Positions 52,245-62,919 of a stretch of 64,000 nt of DNA are shown here, one piece after another (the first letter of the stretch is position 1; each line of letters begins with the position of its first letter). The position numbers and the translations under genes are program-made. Origin of the DNA: Arachnopeziza araneosa. Its lineage: Eukaryota > Ascomycota > Leotiomycetes > Helotiales > Arachnopezizaceae. Below the pieces are notes generated by a model. That model saw nothing but the letters and a program-made list of their open reading frames with translations, was not told where the DNA came from and ran no database searches. The stretch lies in the NCBI GenBank assembly GCA_003988855.1, contig QYAI01000015.1, forward strand, positions 62,001 to 126,000. The letters run 5' to 3'.

Positions 52245-53870
52245 ATGGTGTTGATTGGCCTCCTCAGTGTGGGAGTGGGGCTAGCTCTTGATGCCTATGC
52301 CGAACGGTCTAACAGGAACCAAGCCGATCAAGAGGAACGTCAACGGCTTGAAGATATCTGTGGTTTGTTTTCGTATGACTTCTCTCATATCGGAAGGCTA
52401 ATCTCTTCTTAGAAACAGGAATCATTTCGTCCGAAAGCAGTCGGAAACAACAAGAAGAAGATGCATTCAAGGAACTGCAGAAATATGCAAATTTCCAGGA
52501 TGAGCTCTCGGCTAGAGTTTTGGACGAAATATCTACCTATGAGATGAATTTAGACTACTCCAGCTTTCTACACGATAATGTCAATGGAACTCGAGACCCG
52601 GTTCTCGACAGTTTATGGAAAGGTCCGCTTGATCCGCAGCAAGACGATCGTTTGTCGTATCCGATTTTCATCCCTCAGAACGTATCCGAATACGGAAGGC
52701 TAGGTTGGACTCGGACTTACCTGCCCGCCCTCATGGAATGTGGGATTCGGCAGCAAAGCTTTCTCCGATTTATCGATTCGTTTAACAAATCTTTAGAAGT
52801 GAGTTTCTCTTCTTGAGTACAGTGCAAAAGTTAACTATTATTACAGTTCTCCTCATGGCTAGAAGCATTCAATATTGCAGCATTAACAAACAGTCATGGT
52901 CGCCAAGAATCATCGGCGGACTTAGCATCAGCACTTTTTACTGCATCAACGCTTGTCAGGTCAAGACCGAGGTACGAGTCTATCGCAATTGCATACTGTC
53001 ATATTAACTTATGCCAGAAGAGATACTTTCCTTGAGGTAGCCAACTCAACGATATTCTACAACCATGGAATAATTGCTATGATCGTAACATTTCAACCCG
53101 ACGATCCTTCACATATAATATCGGTCGACACCAGCTCTAGATCTATAAATCATGAACTCGACTCCCGAGATGGATCTTCACATCGATCAAACAATAGACT
53201 AAAGCAGATGGGTACTTTTGTCTCTGAATATTCCGACCTCAGACCTTCATTTAGAAGGGTAACTCTCTTACTCTTGATCACGTTACATCGTTAAATACTA
53301 ATAATTCTTAAAGGGGATGTCGGCGCCATCCAACATTGACCCACGCCTCACAAATTCAAGCACGAGCACAAGCACTACACCTCTCAGTTCACTACTATCT
53401 GCTGTATCAAAAAACCGTGCACAAAAACGCAAACAAAAATCTGTTACGACTAGACAGTCCTCGCGATTGAAAAAACTAGACCGTGGTTCTCGAGAAAGTC
53501 ATTCTAGAAGCACCGCAAAATCTTCCTCGCATTCAGAATCGTATCGATCAGAGGATCATTTCAAGCTTAAGCCGGTGAGTCAAACGAACGTTAAGTGTAT
53601 CAACAATTTGCTAACAGGTTTTCACAGGGTGCACTCTACCTTGTCATCGTGAATGATCCTGAGTTACTGGAAAGAAGGAGTGATAAAATGCAATGGAATC
53701 ATGATTCTACAGCATTCAGAAGATCTGAGAAGCAGACGAATGATAGAATGGATTTCAAGATGGAGTATCCTGCAGGCGAGATGATGGACAAAGATACTGC
53801 TCCACCACCGGCTTATACGCCTGAGACGACGGGTGCGAGCTATAGTCATTGGATACAGGAGGAATATTAA
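52245..53870 (+). CDS. Fungal-specific protein of unknown function, six exons
   Basis: Predicted 457-residue protein. Exons are 52245..52362, 52413..52798, 52847..52971, 53018..53258, 53314..53574 and 53628..53870. All five introns are 46-55 nt with GT-AG ends, and all junctions keep frame (ICE|TGIIS, KSLE|FSSWLEAFN, RPR|RDTFLEV, FRR|GMSAPS, KLKP|GALYLVI). It matches the layout of a fungal family with a central PIFIPQ segment, a CGIRQQSFLRFIDSFNKSLE helix and a SWLEAFNIAAL segment. An FL(E/D)-type region ending MIVTFQPDD and a late ALYLVIVNDP strand follow. A Ser/Lys/Arg-rich disordered stretch (exon 5) and an acidic Pro-rich tail complete it. The N-terminus begins with a hydrophobic stretch, possibly a weak signal or anchor. 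No function is known to me. Confidence in coding is high because the splices are mutually consistent. Confidence 0.8.
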
Positions 53871-54917
53871 TCTGGTTCGTTTCTACTCATGATAGTTGGG
53901 CAGATTGGCGCTTGGGGTTTGTTGATTGCAGAAGCAATCAGGTTTTATTTTGTGAGCTTGAGGTTATGCCTTTCATGAATCCATCTCATATTTGCTTCTT
54001 CTATAAAGAATTTGGCTCTTCTCTCAGTGATCTGTTTCAAATGGTAATCAAGTTCGATGGTGATCCAAACTCATGACGCTGCGTTTCACGTACCCACAGA
54101 AGACGTGTATATCATCACCAATTCTTTTAAAAGTCCATCTAAGATCCTCGATAGTGAGCTGACCAATATGGTTCTTGCTGAAGCCAGCATGCATTCAAAA
54201 AACATTGTTGAAATATTTCATTTTGAACGATACCACTTGGATGGAAATCATGTTTGTTTCATACCTGGGTGGTGTGTGGTGTTGTGCCAACGTCCCTCGA
54301 GTTTCAGCATCAATGATTGTATATCCCCCGAGGTATCGAAGAATCATCAAGGACAATATAGTGCTACTCAGAATCAAGAAGGTGCGAGATAGTTTGATGT
54401 TCGAGGTAAATTGAAGGTTGAAGGGCGTGAGAGTGGGGTCTTGCACCAGCCACTCTTCCTCAGCCACTGACTAATGTCGCCTGAAATATCGCTCCCATCA
54501 GCACAGCCAATCAGGCCGTCTGACAGCTGCCTTCCCCAGCACAATATCAGGGAAAGGCCATTATCCTGCACACCCTAGCTGAGGTACGAATGCACAACAA
54601 AGCTCTGTCGTTCTCACTCAATTCTCCTTCCCTTCCGAAAACATCCTTCAACTCGTGCGTTCAGACATACACACGATTACCAGAGTGGCGGAACGCACAC
54701 ATCATGCTTACCCGTTGAGCGCCTATCGCCTGCTGCGCACCTGAAAACCAACCCTGCCACCACTGACAGGCGTCAGCAATTGGTTTGAGCCAACCTCTCT
54801 TTTCGCCGTCAGCCTACGAATTACTCGACCCAGAGTCGACTCCGACATTCTCCAGTTCACGAGGGACGAGATATTTGCTTTCTCAACTCTGAACTCCCCA
54901 TTCGTTTGGCAAACGCA
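53871..54917. other. Intergenic region upstream of the membrane-protein gene
   Basis: About 1 kb. A minus-strand frame at 54195-54467 encodes a hydrophobic stretch but opens with GTG right after a stop and has no ATG. A plus-strand frame at 54057-54392 is not family-like. Neither is called. The last 300 bases should be the promoter and leader of the next gene. Confidence 0.45.
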
Positions 54918-56546
54918 ATGTCATTGTTGAGACGACAAGGCCAGGACCCGGCCCCGGGAAGCAGCAACCCGGGAACGACGAATACATCCGATCCTTTGGG
55001 ACCAGCAGATCTCTCTCCGACCTCTTCATCGCCATCTGCTACTTCTACAGACTCTTCGTCATCTGGTGGCTCGAAGACCGAGCTACTTGTCGTAAGTTGG
55101 ACCCTGCAAAGAGAATCACCCACTGACTGCCCAAAGGTTCTGACTATAGCCGTTGTAATCCTTATTGGCCTCTTCTTCGGTTTCTACATTCTTCGACACC
55201 TCCGAGCAAAGTATAAGAATCCAAAATACATACCAACTCCGTTTCTGAAGAAGCTATGGAAAAAATGGGATCCAGATCCGGTTCGGTACCAACTACCAGA
55301 TACAAATGAGTCTCTCGAACCTATATCATCCCGACGAACTGCACGATCTACAGCTACCCCCCCGGATGCTGATGCAGCAGCTCCAAATGCTGCCTCGACA
55401 TCAAATCGCGGATCTGGAGTGGATAGAAACACTTCGGTGAGATCGGTAATGACCCTTCCAGCCTATAATCCTACCGCATTACAAAGCGAGCAAGTTCTGG
55501 GTCGGGAAGGCGAACGTGGTGGCATAGATGTGGTAATTGAGTTCCCGGAAAACGCGGATGAAGAGGAGGCTCATAGAGAAGAAGAGATGGACGCTCTCTA
55601 CCAAGTCCGGTTAGCCCGCCGACGAGAAAATGAGGAGAGAGAAGAGAGGAGAAGATTGAGACGCGAAGCGAGAGAACGAGGTGATTTTGTCGCACTCAGA
55701 GAAATCAGCGAGAGAGCAAGAGCCGGCAGTGCAGCTAGCGCAGCACAAACAGTGGAAGAATTAAGGGCGGAACATGATCGGATCAAGAAAGAGCGACAAC
55801 GAGCAGTCTCATCTGTGTCATATGCAGATTTGGGTGTGGCACGTCATGATGGGACACGTTTACGATCAAATTCGCATGATAGTGAAAGAACCGGATTGCT
55901 AGGAGATGCAGCCAGTATAGCGGCGAGTTCGAATTATCACCGCCGCGACCGTTCCACTTCTTCAATTATATCTATCGACACAATGAACTCGGATATGCCT
56001 TCTGGAAGACTTACTCGTTCTCGCGCAAATTCGCGACCGGACACTCCCGGGACGATAAACACGTACACAGAGCGACCTGGGACAGCAACTACTGGCCGAG
56101 CAGGAAGCAGTCCAGAAATGATTGACCATGATGATATCCCGCCACATTCCCCTCCAGACTATGAAAATATTTCTCTCGAGACTCTCTCTGAGACACCAGC
56201 TCCAGCGGAACCCCCGCCAGATTATTCCTCGCCTGTAGTCGGACGTGGAGAATACCATCCGACGTTCCCACCCTCTTCCAGTTCTCAGAATGACCGCAGA
56301 CCGTCAAGCACAAGCGTAAATCGCGATTCTTCGGGTGAAGGGAGAACAAGATCACATGCCGAACGTGTAGCATCAGATAGTAGAACCAGCAGCGCCGGGT
56401 CAGCAGGATCACGAAACTCGAGGGGCGTAGGAGGAGTACCACAACTCCCCAGCCTTAGGCTAGCCAGTCTGCCATCTATTCAAGTCGATCCAGGGAGTCC
56501 GGTGGTGCGACCTGCACCTGTCAACGAAGAGGATAATTCACATTGA
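54918..56546 (+). CDS. Single-pass membrane protein with long cytosolic tail
   Basis: Protein of 527 residues. Exons are 54918..55091 and 55137..56546. The 45-nt intron (GTAAGT donor, CCAAAG acceptor, internal CTGAC) is a multiple of three, so unspliced reading also stays open; splicing joins SKTELLV to VLTIAVVIL and places the TM helix directly. The start at 54918 is the first ATG of the frame. Residues about 1-55 are Ser/Thr/Pro-rich and probably lumenal or external and O-glycosylated. The TM helix (VLTIAVVILIGLFFGFYIL) is followed by a basic RHLRAKYKN segment, consistent with type I-like topology without a cleaved signal. The tail is Arg/Glu-rich (REERRRLRREARERGDF coiled coil) and later Ser-rich, with PPDY motifs (PPHSPPDYENI, PPPDYSS) resembling WW-domain ligands of Rsp5-type adaptors. 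A ubiquitin-ligase adaptor role is inference. Confidence 0.78.
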   Translation: MSLLRRQGQDPAPGSSNPGTTNTSDPLGPADLSPTSSSPSATSTDSSSSGGSKTELLVVSWTLQRESPTDCPKVLTIAVVILIGLFFGFYILRHLRAKYKNPKYIPTPFLKKLWKKWDPDPVRYQLPDTNESLEPISSRRTARSTATPPDADAAAPNAASTSNRGSGVDRNTSVRSVMTLPAYNPTALQSEQVLGREGERGGIDVVIEFPENADEEEAHREEEMDALYQVRLARRRENEEREERRRLRREARERGDFVALREISERARAGSAASAAQTVEELRAEHDRIKKERQRAVSSVSYADLGVARHDGTRLRSNSHDSERTGLLGDAASIAASSNYHRRDRSTSSIISIDTMNSDMPSGRLTRSRANSRPDTPGTINTYTERPGTATTGRAGSSPEMIDHDDIPPHSPPDYENISLETLSETPAPAEPPPDYSSPVVGRGEYHPTFPPSSSSQNDRRPSSTSVNRDSSGEGRTRSHAERVASDSRTSSAGSAGSRNSRGVGGVPQLPSLRLASLPSIQVDPGSPVVRPAPVNEEDNSH

Positions 56547-57345
56547 AGAAATGAATTTGAATAGTATACTTTGAAAGATAAAGATACGGATGTGGATATG
56601 ATTAACGATATATGGAATGCAAATAGGAAAGCACGGGAGGTTGGTCTATACCCGATATATCATGGCATGGCGTTTGGAGCAGGCGATCAGGTTTGATTCT
56701 CATTTACTGAGAAGGAAGTCTTATATGGATTGTATATGATGAAGATACTGAATCTGATGGTTTATATAATCGCAGAAATTTTATTTTTGAGCCCTCTCGG
56801 AGGATTATTAGTTGACTTCTTGTCTGTGCACTTTCGAATCTCTCTATTCTACAATCCTGCCTTACTGGAATTTACCAAGTGAGTTGGGTCTGCCTTTCAA
56901 ACTCCACAGATCGATACAACCACAATCTCTCTTTCTATTATTTTCTTACATCAGCTTGTTATCTCTTGATAAGTTAAGTTATAATACTCTGTCTTACTTA
57001 ATCGGAGGCACCTTGTACTATTCCAAATTAGTATGTAAGCTTATGACTGGTATTTGGAATTCTAATCCTTCGTAAATTAACATTCCTCGGCTCATTCCAT
57101 TTTATCAGAACTAGTTCTTGAAGTCATAGACAGTAGCAAAATTCCATCGCGGTCTTCAGCACTCAGATCAGCACCAGACCTTCTAGATAGTGTCAATTCT
57201 CCAGTCAGTAACACAACTTCAAGTAAACAAAGCATATTTCAAATGTAGCGTTTTAAAATCTCGCTTTGGATTGCTAGCTATCATACATCCCCAAAGACTG
57301 CGTAACATGCAAGATTTTTGATATCAAAGAGAACAATTGTGTTTT
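56547..57345. other. Intergenic region between convergent genes
   Basis: AT-rich; it carries the 3' UTRs of the membrane protein and the charged protein. No gene, repeat or RNA recognised. Confidence 0.55.
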
Positions 57346-58857
57346 TCAAGTACCCTTCTTCACTTTTTCAACAGCCGCATCCTTGACCTTCGAAACTGCC
57401 TGCTTGACATCCTGAACAGCTTTCTGGGTTAAGCCTTCCTGCTTACCACTCTCTCCCTTTCGCGTCTCCTTGCTGTTTTTTGCTTCTGCCTCCAGCTTTA
57501 ACTGCTCTTCATGCACTCTGAACCTCTCCTTAGTCATGTCCAACTCGACTGTGAAATATCCGGGCATCCCATTATAAGGAGAGGTACCATTAAAGATCAG
57601 AGTGAGGAATGGAACCTTCAAGGCCTTGAAAATCTCATCAACCTCGGGCACATCCCATCGTTGATCAATTGCCATGATCCAGAGAAGGAGGTTGTTGAGA
57701 AAGATTCGCATCTGATAGATCCCCCCCGGTGCATTCAACGACTCCTCGAAGCGTATTGGATCCTTGCGAACCTTTTTTATGTCAGAGTAATAGTCCAGCC
57801 AGTCTTGCAGCTCCTCCTCTGTAAGCGCACCGCGGTTCCACTGTCTGCTGGATTGAATGACCGCGAAAATCTTTATCCAGTTGAAATCACCAAGGACGAT
57901 TCGGCGTAGGAGCTCCGTGACCTGCTCATCCTTGAGCTCTTTGAGACCCACTACGAAATCAGGGTCTATGACGTAGACCCCGTCTTTGGTGAACCAGTCA
58001 TGGAAGTTTCCTGTCATGTATATTCCGTCGCTTCCTTCAATGGCCCATAGGCCATCTAGCCCATCTAACCCATTCTGTGAGTCGGACTGAGCTACTTCCG
58101 AGTCATTAGCTGTAGCAGTTGTTGACTGAGATACCTCCGACTTCTTTCCCACTGGCAACTTGTTACCGTAGGCAGACCCTTTGTTTTCTAATGCAGACCC
58201 ATCCTTCTTAGCTTTAAGAGCCTTGGCTTCTTGCTCGCGAAGGTATTTACGGTAGAAGTCAAAGAACCGGAGTTCAGCAAAATCCGTTCCAAGAGGGCAA
58301 TACGCATGGTAACACCGCTCCCACTTCCATTTATGTTCCCACTTCTCATCCTCCTTCATGGGACCATCATTCTTCTCATCAAAGTAACCCAGAGCTCGTA
58401 GAAAGAAGGGAAGTCCAGGTCGTCTCTGCTTGAATTTTGAAGCTCTTGTTAGCTCTGGCTTGGAGTCCGCCTTTTGCCGAAGAAGTTCTTCTTGAAATGG
58501 TGTTAGATCCTCTTTGTTTCGGGCTGCTTCTTTGGCTTCGATAAGCATGTCCTCGTAGTCCCATTTTACACGGCGCTGATAATCCTCGACAAAGAGTTGT
58601 GTCTCCTTCATTGTCAAAATCTTATCTCCCGTTGGTCTCTTGGGCGGCGAATAAGCGGCTCTCTTTTCTGCTTCGCGTGCATGGATTTCTTTCTCTTGCT
58701 TTTCTTGTACCTTGCGTTTGTACGCAGCCATCTTGTCTTCCGCCCTTGTTACCACTGTTTCAGTTGCCTTGGATCTCGTTGGTAACTGAGATGCTTTACC
58801 ATCCTTCGCTTTCGTAGAATCTTTGGTTGAGTTCGATTTTACTGGTATTTCTGCCAT
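57346..58857 (-). CDS. Highly charged hypothetical protein
   Basis: Single-exon protein of 503 residues, starting at 58857 (MAEIPVKSNSTKD). The frame stays open upstream to about 59043, but that part is AT-rich and not protein-like. The N-terminal ~100 residues are Lys/Glu-rich and helical (KMAAYKRKVQEKQEKEI). A WDYEDMLIEAKEAARN helix follows, then aromatic-rich stretches (WEHKWKWERCYHAYCP, LRFFDFYRKYLREQE), a Ser/Gly spacer and a domain with TGNFHDWFTKDGVYVIDPDF and LLRRIVLGDFNWIKIF. The C-terminus is a Lys/Glu/Ala helix that ends VSKVKDAAVEKVKKG. It is not recognised. No membrane segment or signal, so nuclear or cytosolic. A structured core flanked by charged coils suggests an RNA- or complex-binding protein. 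Confidence 0.72.
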   Translation of the reverse strand: MAEIPVKSNSTKDSTKAKDGKASQLPTRSKATETVVTRAEDKMAAYKRKVQEKQEKEIHAREAEKRAAYSPPKRPTGDKILTMKETQLFVEDYQRRVKWDYEDMLIEAKEAARNKEDLTPFQEELLRQKADSKPELTRASKFKQRRPGLPFFLRALGYFDEKNDGPMKEDEKWEHKWKWERCYHAYCPLGTDFAELRFFDFYRKYLREQEAKALKAKKDGSALENKGSAYGNKLPVGKKSEVSQSTTATANDSEVAQSDSQNGLDGLDGLWAIEGSDGIYMTGNFHDWFTKDGVYVIDPDFVVGLKELKDEQVTELLRRIVLGDFNWIKIFAVIQSSRQWNRGALTEEELQDWLDYYSDIKKVRKDPIRFEESLNAPGGIYQMRIFLNNLLLWIMAIDQRWDVPEVDEIFKALKVPFLTLIFNGTSPYNGMPGYFTVELDMTKERFRVHEEQLKLEAEAKNSKETRKGESGKQEGLTQKAVQDVKQAVSKVKDAAVEKVKKGT

Positions 58858-59585
58858 GTTGATCGCTTGATTGACTACTGGTAATGGGTAGTTGAGTTGG
58901 GCATAAATTGTATGAGGCAGATAGTTAAGATATCGAGAGCTTTTAAATGTGAAGAGGAAAGTAGGATGTAGCCGGAAAAAGTTAATTTTTATAGATAAAT
59001 TTATTGACAATAAAATCTCACTGAATATCCGCGAACCAGACACTATGAATCATTCTACCATTTGTTGATTTGAGCAGTCCTGAGGAGTGTTGACAAAGTT
59101 ATTCACACCACATCTTAGGAACAAAAACAGAAGTCCAAAAACAGCTATTGGAGGCATAAGGTATACCAGAGATAATACTGAAAATGAAAACGGCTTGTAG
59201 CGCCAGAATTGGTGCTAATTTGCCCTCCATATATATCAGAAGGCGCATGTAGCTCCTTAAACATGTACAGAGACAATTGTCGTGGCAACAGAAGCTGGGA
59301 CAATGGTGTTACAGCCGATATCTGAACTTAAATGCCGGCTTATAGAATGATGATTTCGGAAGTTCAATGTAAAAGATGAGGAATAGACAGCTCACCACCG
59401 AGTCTTGATATAAGATCATTGAGCAGGGCAATCAATGTCGAATATCTGGAATATGGCAAATATTTGTGTACACATCTCGGCAAATTTCCGGGAATGAAGA
59501 AGAATCCCAGTGGATATGTTCATACATTAGACATCCACACATGCCCATCCATATAATGTACAACTCAAAATCTTCGCCTCCTAGT
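58858..59585. other. Intergenic region upstream of the charged protein
   Basis: AT-rich spacer between a minus-strand start (58857) and the 3' end of the next minus-strand gene (59586). It should contain the promoter of the charged-protein gene. No other feature seen. Confidence 0.55.
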
Positions 59586-60515
59586 CTAGTCCATCTTCCC
59601 CCCAGTCAACTCCTCGGCAATCTTCCTGACCCTCTTTCCAGTTACAATAGTAGGTCTCTTTCCACTATAGTAATCAATCGCACCCTTCTCCTCGCCCTTA
59701 ATTGATGACAGCATCTCCTGCACCGTCTTCGGTGCCTTCTTCACAATCCAGATATTATCGTTAAAATTGCCACGCTCATGTGGGTCCTCAATGAAAAGCT
59801 CAGCGATTTTCGCCTCCAGTTGCTCTTCCGTAGTGATGAAATGCCGCGCATTCATATACAACGTATGCAAGGCATCTTTCCTTGCCTCTTCCTTAGCAGC
59901 CTCTATTGCCTCTACCCTGGCCTTCTTTTCTGTCACTCTGGCAGCTCGATTCGGATCTGGTAAAGCTCCGGATTGAAATGTGCCGTTGGCAATGGTAACG
60001 GTGGGATTTGTAAGACGCTCATCGTCCCGCTGTGGCGCGGCGACCAATCTTTCTCTGTATTTGCTTCGTCTCTGGCTGAGTTTGGAGACAGCTAATTCCT
60101 GCTCCACTTTCCGTTTATGCAGCTCCCCAATCGATTCCCGTAGATTTCTCCGCCTGGAACTCGCCATACGACGTTTCCATGCCTCATAGTCGCTGACGGG
60201 TTTTCGTTGGTGTTCAGGCTCAGCGATAGTAGCTTCAAGGAATTCTCGAGACGTCTTGTCGGCTGCGCGGCGGTGGAAAATCTCGCGAGGTGGGGGAAGC
60301 GTGCCTTTGATAATTGGCTTGGGTCGGGCTTCTGCTTGAGGTGCCACAGGTAGGTTGCGTACGTATTGAGGGCTTTCTGGTCTGATGTGGTTTTGAGGCT
60401 GCTTTGGGGGACTGAAAGGGGTCGATTTGATATAGGTGCGGATGGGAATTGAGGCCTTGGAGCAATTGAATCTATTGACTGAGCTCAAGGAGCTGCTATG
60501 TAGTAAAGGAGGCAT
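59586..60515 (-). CDS. PET123: Mitochondrial ribosomal protein mS26 (PET123-like)
   Basis: Small-subunit mitoribosomal protein of 309 residues, single exon. The start is placed at 60515 (MPPLLHSSSLSSVNRF), which gives an Arg/Ser-rich amphipathic mitochondrial presequence; an upstream in-frame continuation of 38 codons lacks that character. Signature stretches of fungal mS26 are KGTLPPPREIF, SDYEAWKRRMASSRRRNLRE, LHKRKVEQE, ERLTNPTVT, and ALHTLYMNARHFITTEEQLEAKI. The protein is mostly helical and basic, as expected. Role: mitoribosome assembly and translation in the mitochondrial matrix, by family knowledge. It diverges from NOG2 with only 225 bp between the start codons, so a shared promoter is likely. 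Confidence 0.78.
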   Translation of the reverse strand: MPPLLHSSSLSSVNRFNCSKASIPIRTYIKSTPFSPPKQPQNHIRPESPQYVRNLPVAPQAEARPKPIIKGTLPPPREIFHRRAADKTSREFLEATIAEPEHQRKPVSDYEAWKRRMASSRRRNLRESIGELHKRKVEQELAVSKLSQRRSKYRERLVAAPQRDDERLTNPTVTIANGTFQSGALPDPNRAARVTEKKARVEAIEAAKEEARKDALHTLYMNARHFITTEEQLEAKIAELFIEDPHERGNFNDNIWIVKKAPKTVQEMLSSIKGEEKGAIDYYSGKRPTIVTGKRVRKIAEELTGGKMD

Positions 60516-60740
60516 GCTGCTGACGACTTGAGTGAGCGTCAATGTTGTGCAGTATGCTGAACTGAAATCGAGAAAAGTCCAGCGCGGTCGTTTTGGTGCC
60601 GATGGGTCAAGCCACAAACTCGGCCGCATTCAGCCACATATTTAGCCACACAGACTTCTCTGAGTAAAAAAATATTTGGCGAACTTCCTCCAACTTCCCA
60701 CATCTAACGACAAGCGCGCGGGGCGCAACAATAACTCAAG
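60516..60740. promoter_or_regulatory. Bidirectional promoter, PET123 / NOG2
   Basis: A 225-bp region between the two outward-facing start codons of a mitoribosomal protein and a nuclear ribosome-assembly GTPase. Both genes must use it. It includes an AT-rich stretch near 60660-60675 and a GCGCGCGGGGCGC run near the NOG2 start. No specific factor site could be assigned. Confidence 0.55.
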
Positions 60741-62919
60741 ATGGGTACCGGCAAGAAGGAAGCGAATCGTAAGATTCGTCAAGGGAAAGTTGGAGATGGC
60801 ATGGCCAATGTCAAAACCAAAGGAGAAAATTTCTACCGGTCTGCGAAAAAGGTGAAAACCTTGAACAGGTTAACGGAAGGTCGCCCGCAACGCAACGCTG
60901 CCGGAAAGATCACACTTGCTGCTAGCTATCAGTCTCGCCAGGTACCTCAAGCTCGTGTTGAGCCGAATCGGAAATGGTTCACCAATTCGAGAGTCATTGG
61001 TCAAGATGCCTTGAACTCTTTCAGAGAAGCTATGGCTGAGAGAGCGACGGATCCTTACAGCGTTCTGCTGAAAACAAATAAATTACCGATGAGCTTGATA
61101 AGAGATGGGCAGGGAAAGAATGGTATCAAAGAACATCAGGCAAAGATGACCGTTGAGGCATCTCCGTTTGGTGAGGTGTTTGGACCAAAAGCTCAAAGGA
61201 AGAGGGTCAAGATGGGTGTTAGCTCTCTCGCAGATCTCGCAGATCACAGTGTTAAGAGCCACGATACATATCTTGATCGTCTCGAACAGGCGAAACTCCT
61301 CAGTGGCAACTCAGGTATTGAAACTGAAGCAATTGGGGAAGCTGCAATCCCCGATGATGGTCATATAACTAGTGCCCGGGAAGCTATTTTCAGCAAGGGC
61401 CAAAGCAAGCGGATATGGAACGAGCTATACAAAGTCATTGACTCGTCAGATGTGGTCATCCATGTTCTAGACGCCAGGGATCCCCTCGGTACGCGTTGTC
61501 GAAGTGTAGAGAAGTATATTAAAGATGAAGCACCTCATAAGCACTTGATTTTCGTTCTGAACAAGTGCGATTTGGTACCCACTGGTGTTGCTGTAAGTTT
61601 CCATCTGATCATCAAATTTGTCCTTTCAATTCCATCGTTAAGTCAAGGCTCCTTCTGCATTCGCATGCTTTTCACAATGGAAGGCCGTCTGTTACAACTT
61701 TGGTATATTGACTCCTTTCTCGCCGCTCCTGGCCTTCCGGCCTAGAGTAGACAGCTCGCCGTCTTGGAGAGTCTGTCGCAAAGAGTTTGGTCATGTTTCG
61801 TTTGAGTTGAAGGCTACTTCCTCCATTAGGTGGCTTGTGGTGGTTTTCTTAGTAATGATTCATACATTTCAACACGTTGTTATAAGTCGCTTTACGATTA
61901 CGGTTGCTAACCATTGACAGGCTTCGTGGGTTAGATACCTTTCGAAAGATTATCCAACGCTAGCTTTCCATGCATCAATCACAAATTCTTTTGGCAAAGG
62001 CTCTTTGATCCAACTACTCCGCCAATTCTCCTCTTTACATTCAGATCGAAAACAGATTTCTGTCGGGTTCATCGGATATCCCAACACTGGGAAATCTTCG
62101 ATTATTAACACACTCCGGAAGAAGAAAGTCTGCACAGTGGCTCCCATTCCTGGCGAAACAAAAGTCTGGCAATACATCACTCTCATGAAAAGAATATATC
62201 TGATAGATTGCCCTGGAGTTGTTCCTCCAAGTACCACAGACACCCCACAGGATATTTTATTGAGAGGAGTTGTCAGAGTAGAGAATGTCGAACATCCTGA
62301 ACAGTATATCCCAGCTGTCCTCAACAAAACAAAACCACAGCATATCGAGCGAACATATCAAATTAAAGGATATGAGAATCACATCGAATTTTTAGAACTT
62401 CTTGCCAGAAAAGGAGGTAGATTATTGCATGGAGGCGAACCAGATGTAGATGGTGTGGCAAAAATGGTTCTGAACGATTTCTTACGAGGTAAAATCCCTT
62501 GGTTCACGCCTCCTCCAATTCTTGAAGGCGCTGAAGAGAAGGGAATTGAAGGTCGTGAGGGTAGACTTGGTGAGATGGGAAGAAAAAGAAAACGGGATGA
62601 TGAATCAGTCGCAGATACAACCTTTACCGAAACTGCATCGATAAACCAAACTGAGAATCAAGAAGTTTCGGACTTTGAAGGTTTTGATAGTGATGGTGGA
62701 GCAGAGTTGGATGTTGTCGGTCAGGTTGATGCTGCTTTCGGCCTTGACTCGGATGATGAAAGCGAGCTTGGCGAAGAAAACGATGAGAATTCAACTGACG
62801 AAGAATTGTCGGAAGAAGATGACGCTGCTGAAGAGCAGTTACAAGAGGAGCTGCACGACGACGCCGACGCCACAGAGGACTCCCGGAAACGGCCGAAAAA
62901 GAAGCGTCAGAAGATTTAG
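60741..62919 (+). CDS. NOG2: Nucleolar GTPase Nog2 (Nug2)
   Basis: Circularly permuted GTPase required for late nuclear maturation and export of pre-60S ribosomal subunits. Protein of 616 residues from exons 60741..61592 and 61921..62919. The N-terminal NGP1NT region opens MGTGKKEANRK and contains GENFYRSAKKVKTLNRL. The permuted motif order is DARDPLGTR (about 244-252), then G4 NKCD (274-277), then G1 GYPNTGKSS (336-344), the PIPGETKVWQ switch, and G3 DCPG (380-383). The C-terminal third is very acidic (Glu/Asp runs) and ends in a Lys-rich KRPKKKRQK nuclear signal. Splice GTAAGT ... TTGACAG joins PTGVA to ASWVRY. The 328-nt intron is several times longer than others in the window and likely hosts an snoRNA, as yeast NOG2 does. 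Confidence 0.96.
61670..61870 (+). ncRNA. Candidate intronic H/ACA snoRNA (snR191-like position)
   Basis: Yeast NOG2 carries the H/ACA snoRNA snR191 in its intron; this NOG2 homologue has one 328-nt intron. Inside it, GGAAGGCC (61679-61686) pairs perfectly with GGCCTTCC (61731-61738). The hairpin is followed six bases later by AGAGTA (61744-61749), which fits the H box ANANNA. An ACA three bases from a plausible 3' end occurs at 61864-61866. GAGAGTC (about 61767-61773) is complementary to the GACUCUC of helix 69 of the large rRNA, the region modified through snR191. I could not fold a complete second hairpin by hand, so boundaries and identity are tentative. Confidence 0.45.

Noticed and set aside
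54195..54467. Minus-strand frame with a possible TM helix
   Set aside because: Starts at GTG directly after a stop codon and has no N-terminal ATG.
61593..61920. C/D-box snoRNA alternative in the NOG2 intron
   Set aside because: A weak C-like TAATGATT exists, but no D box (CUGA) follows it near the 3' side.
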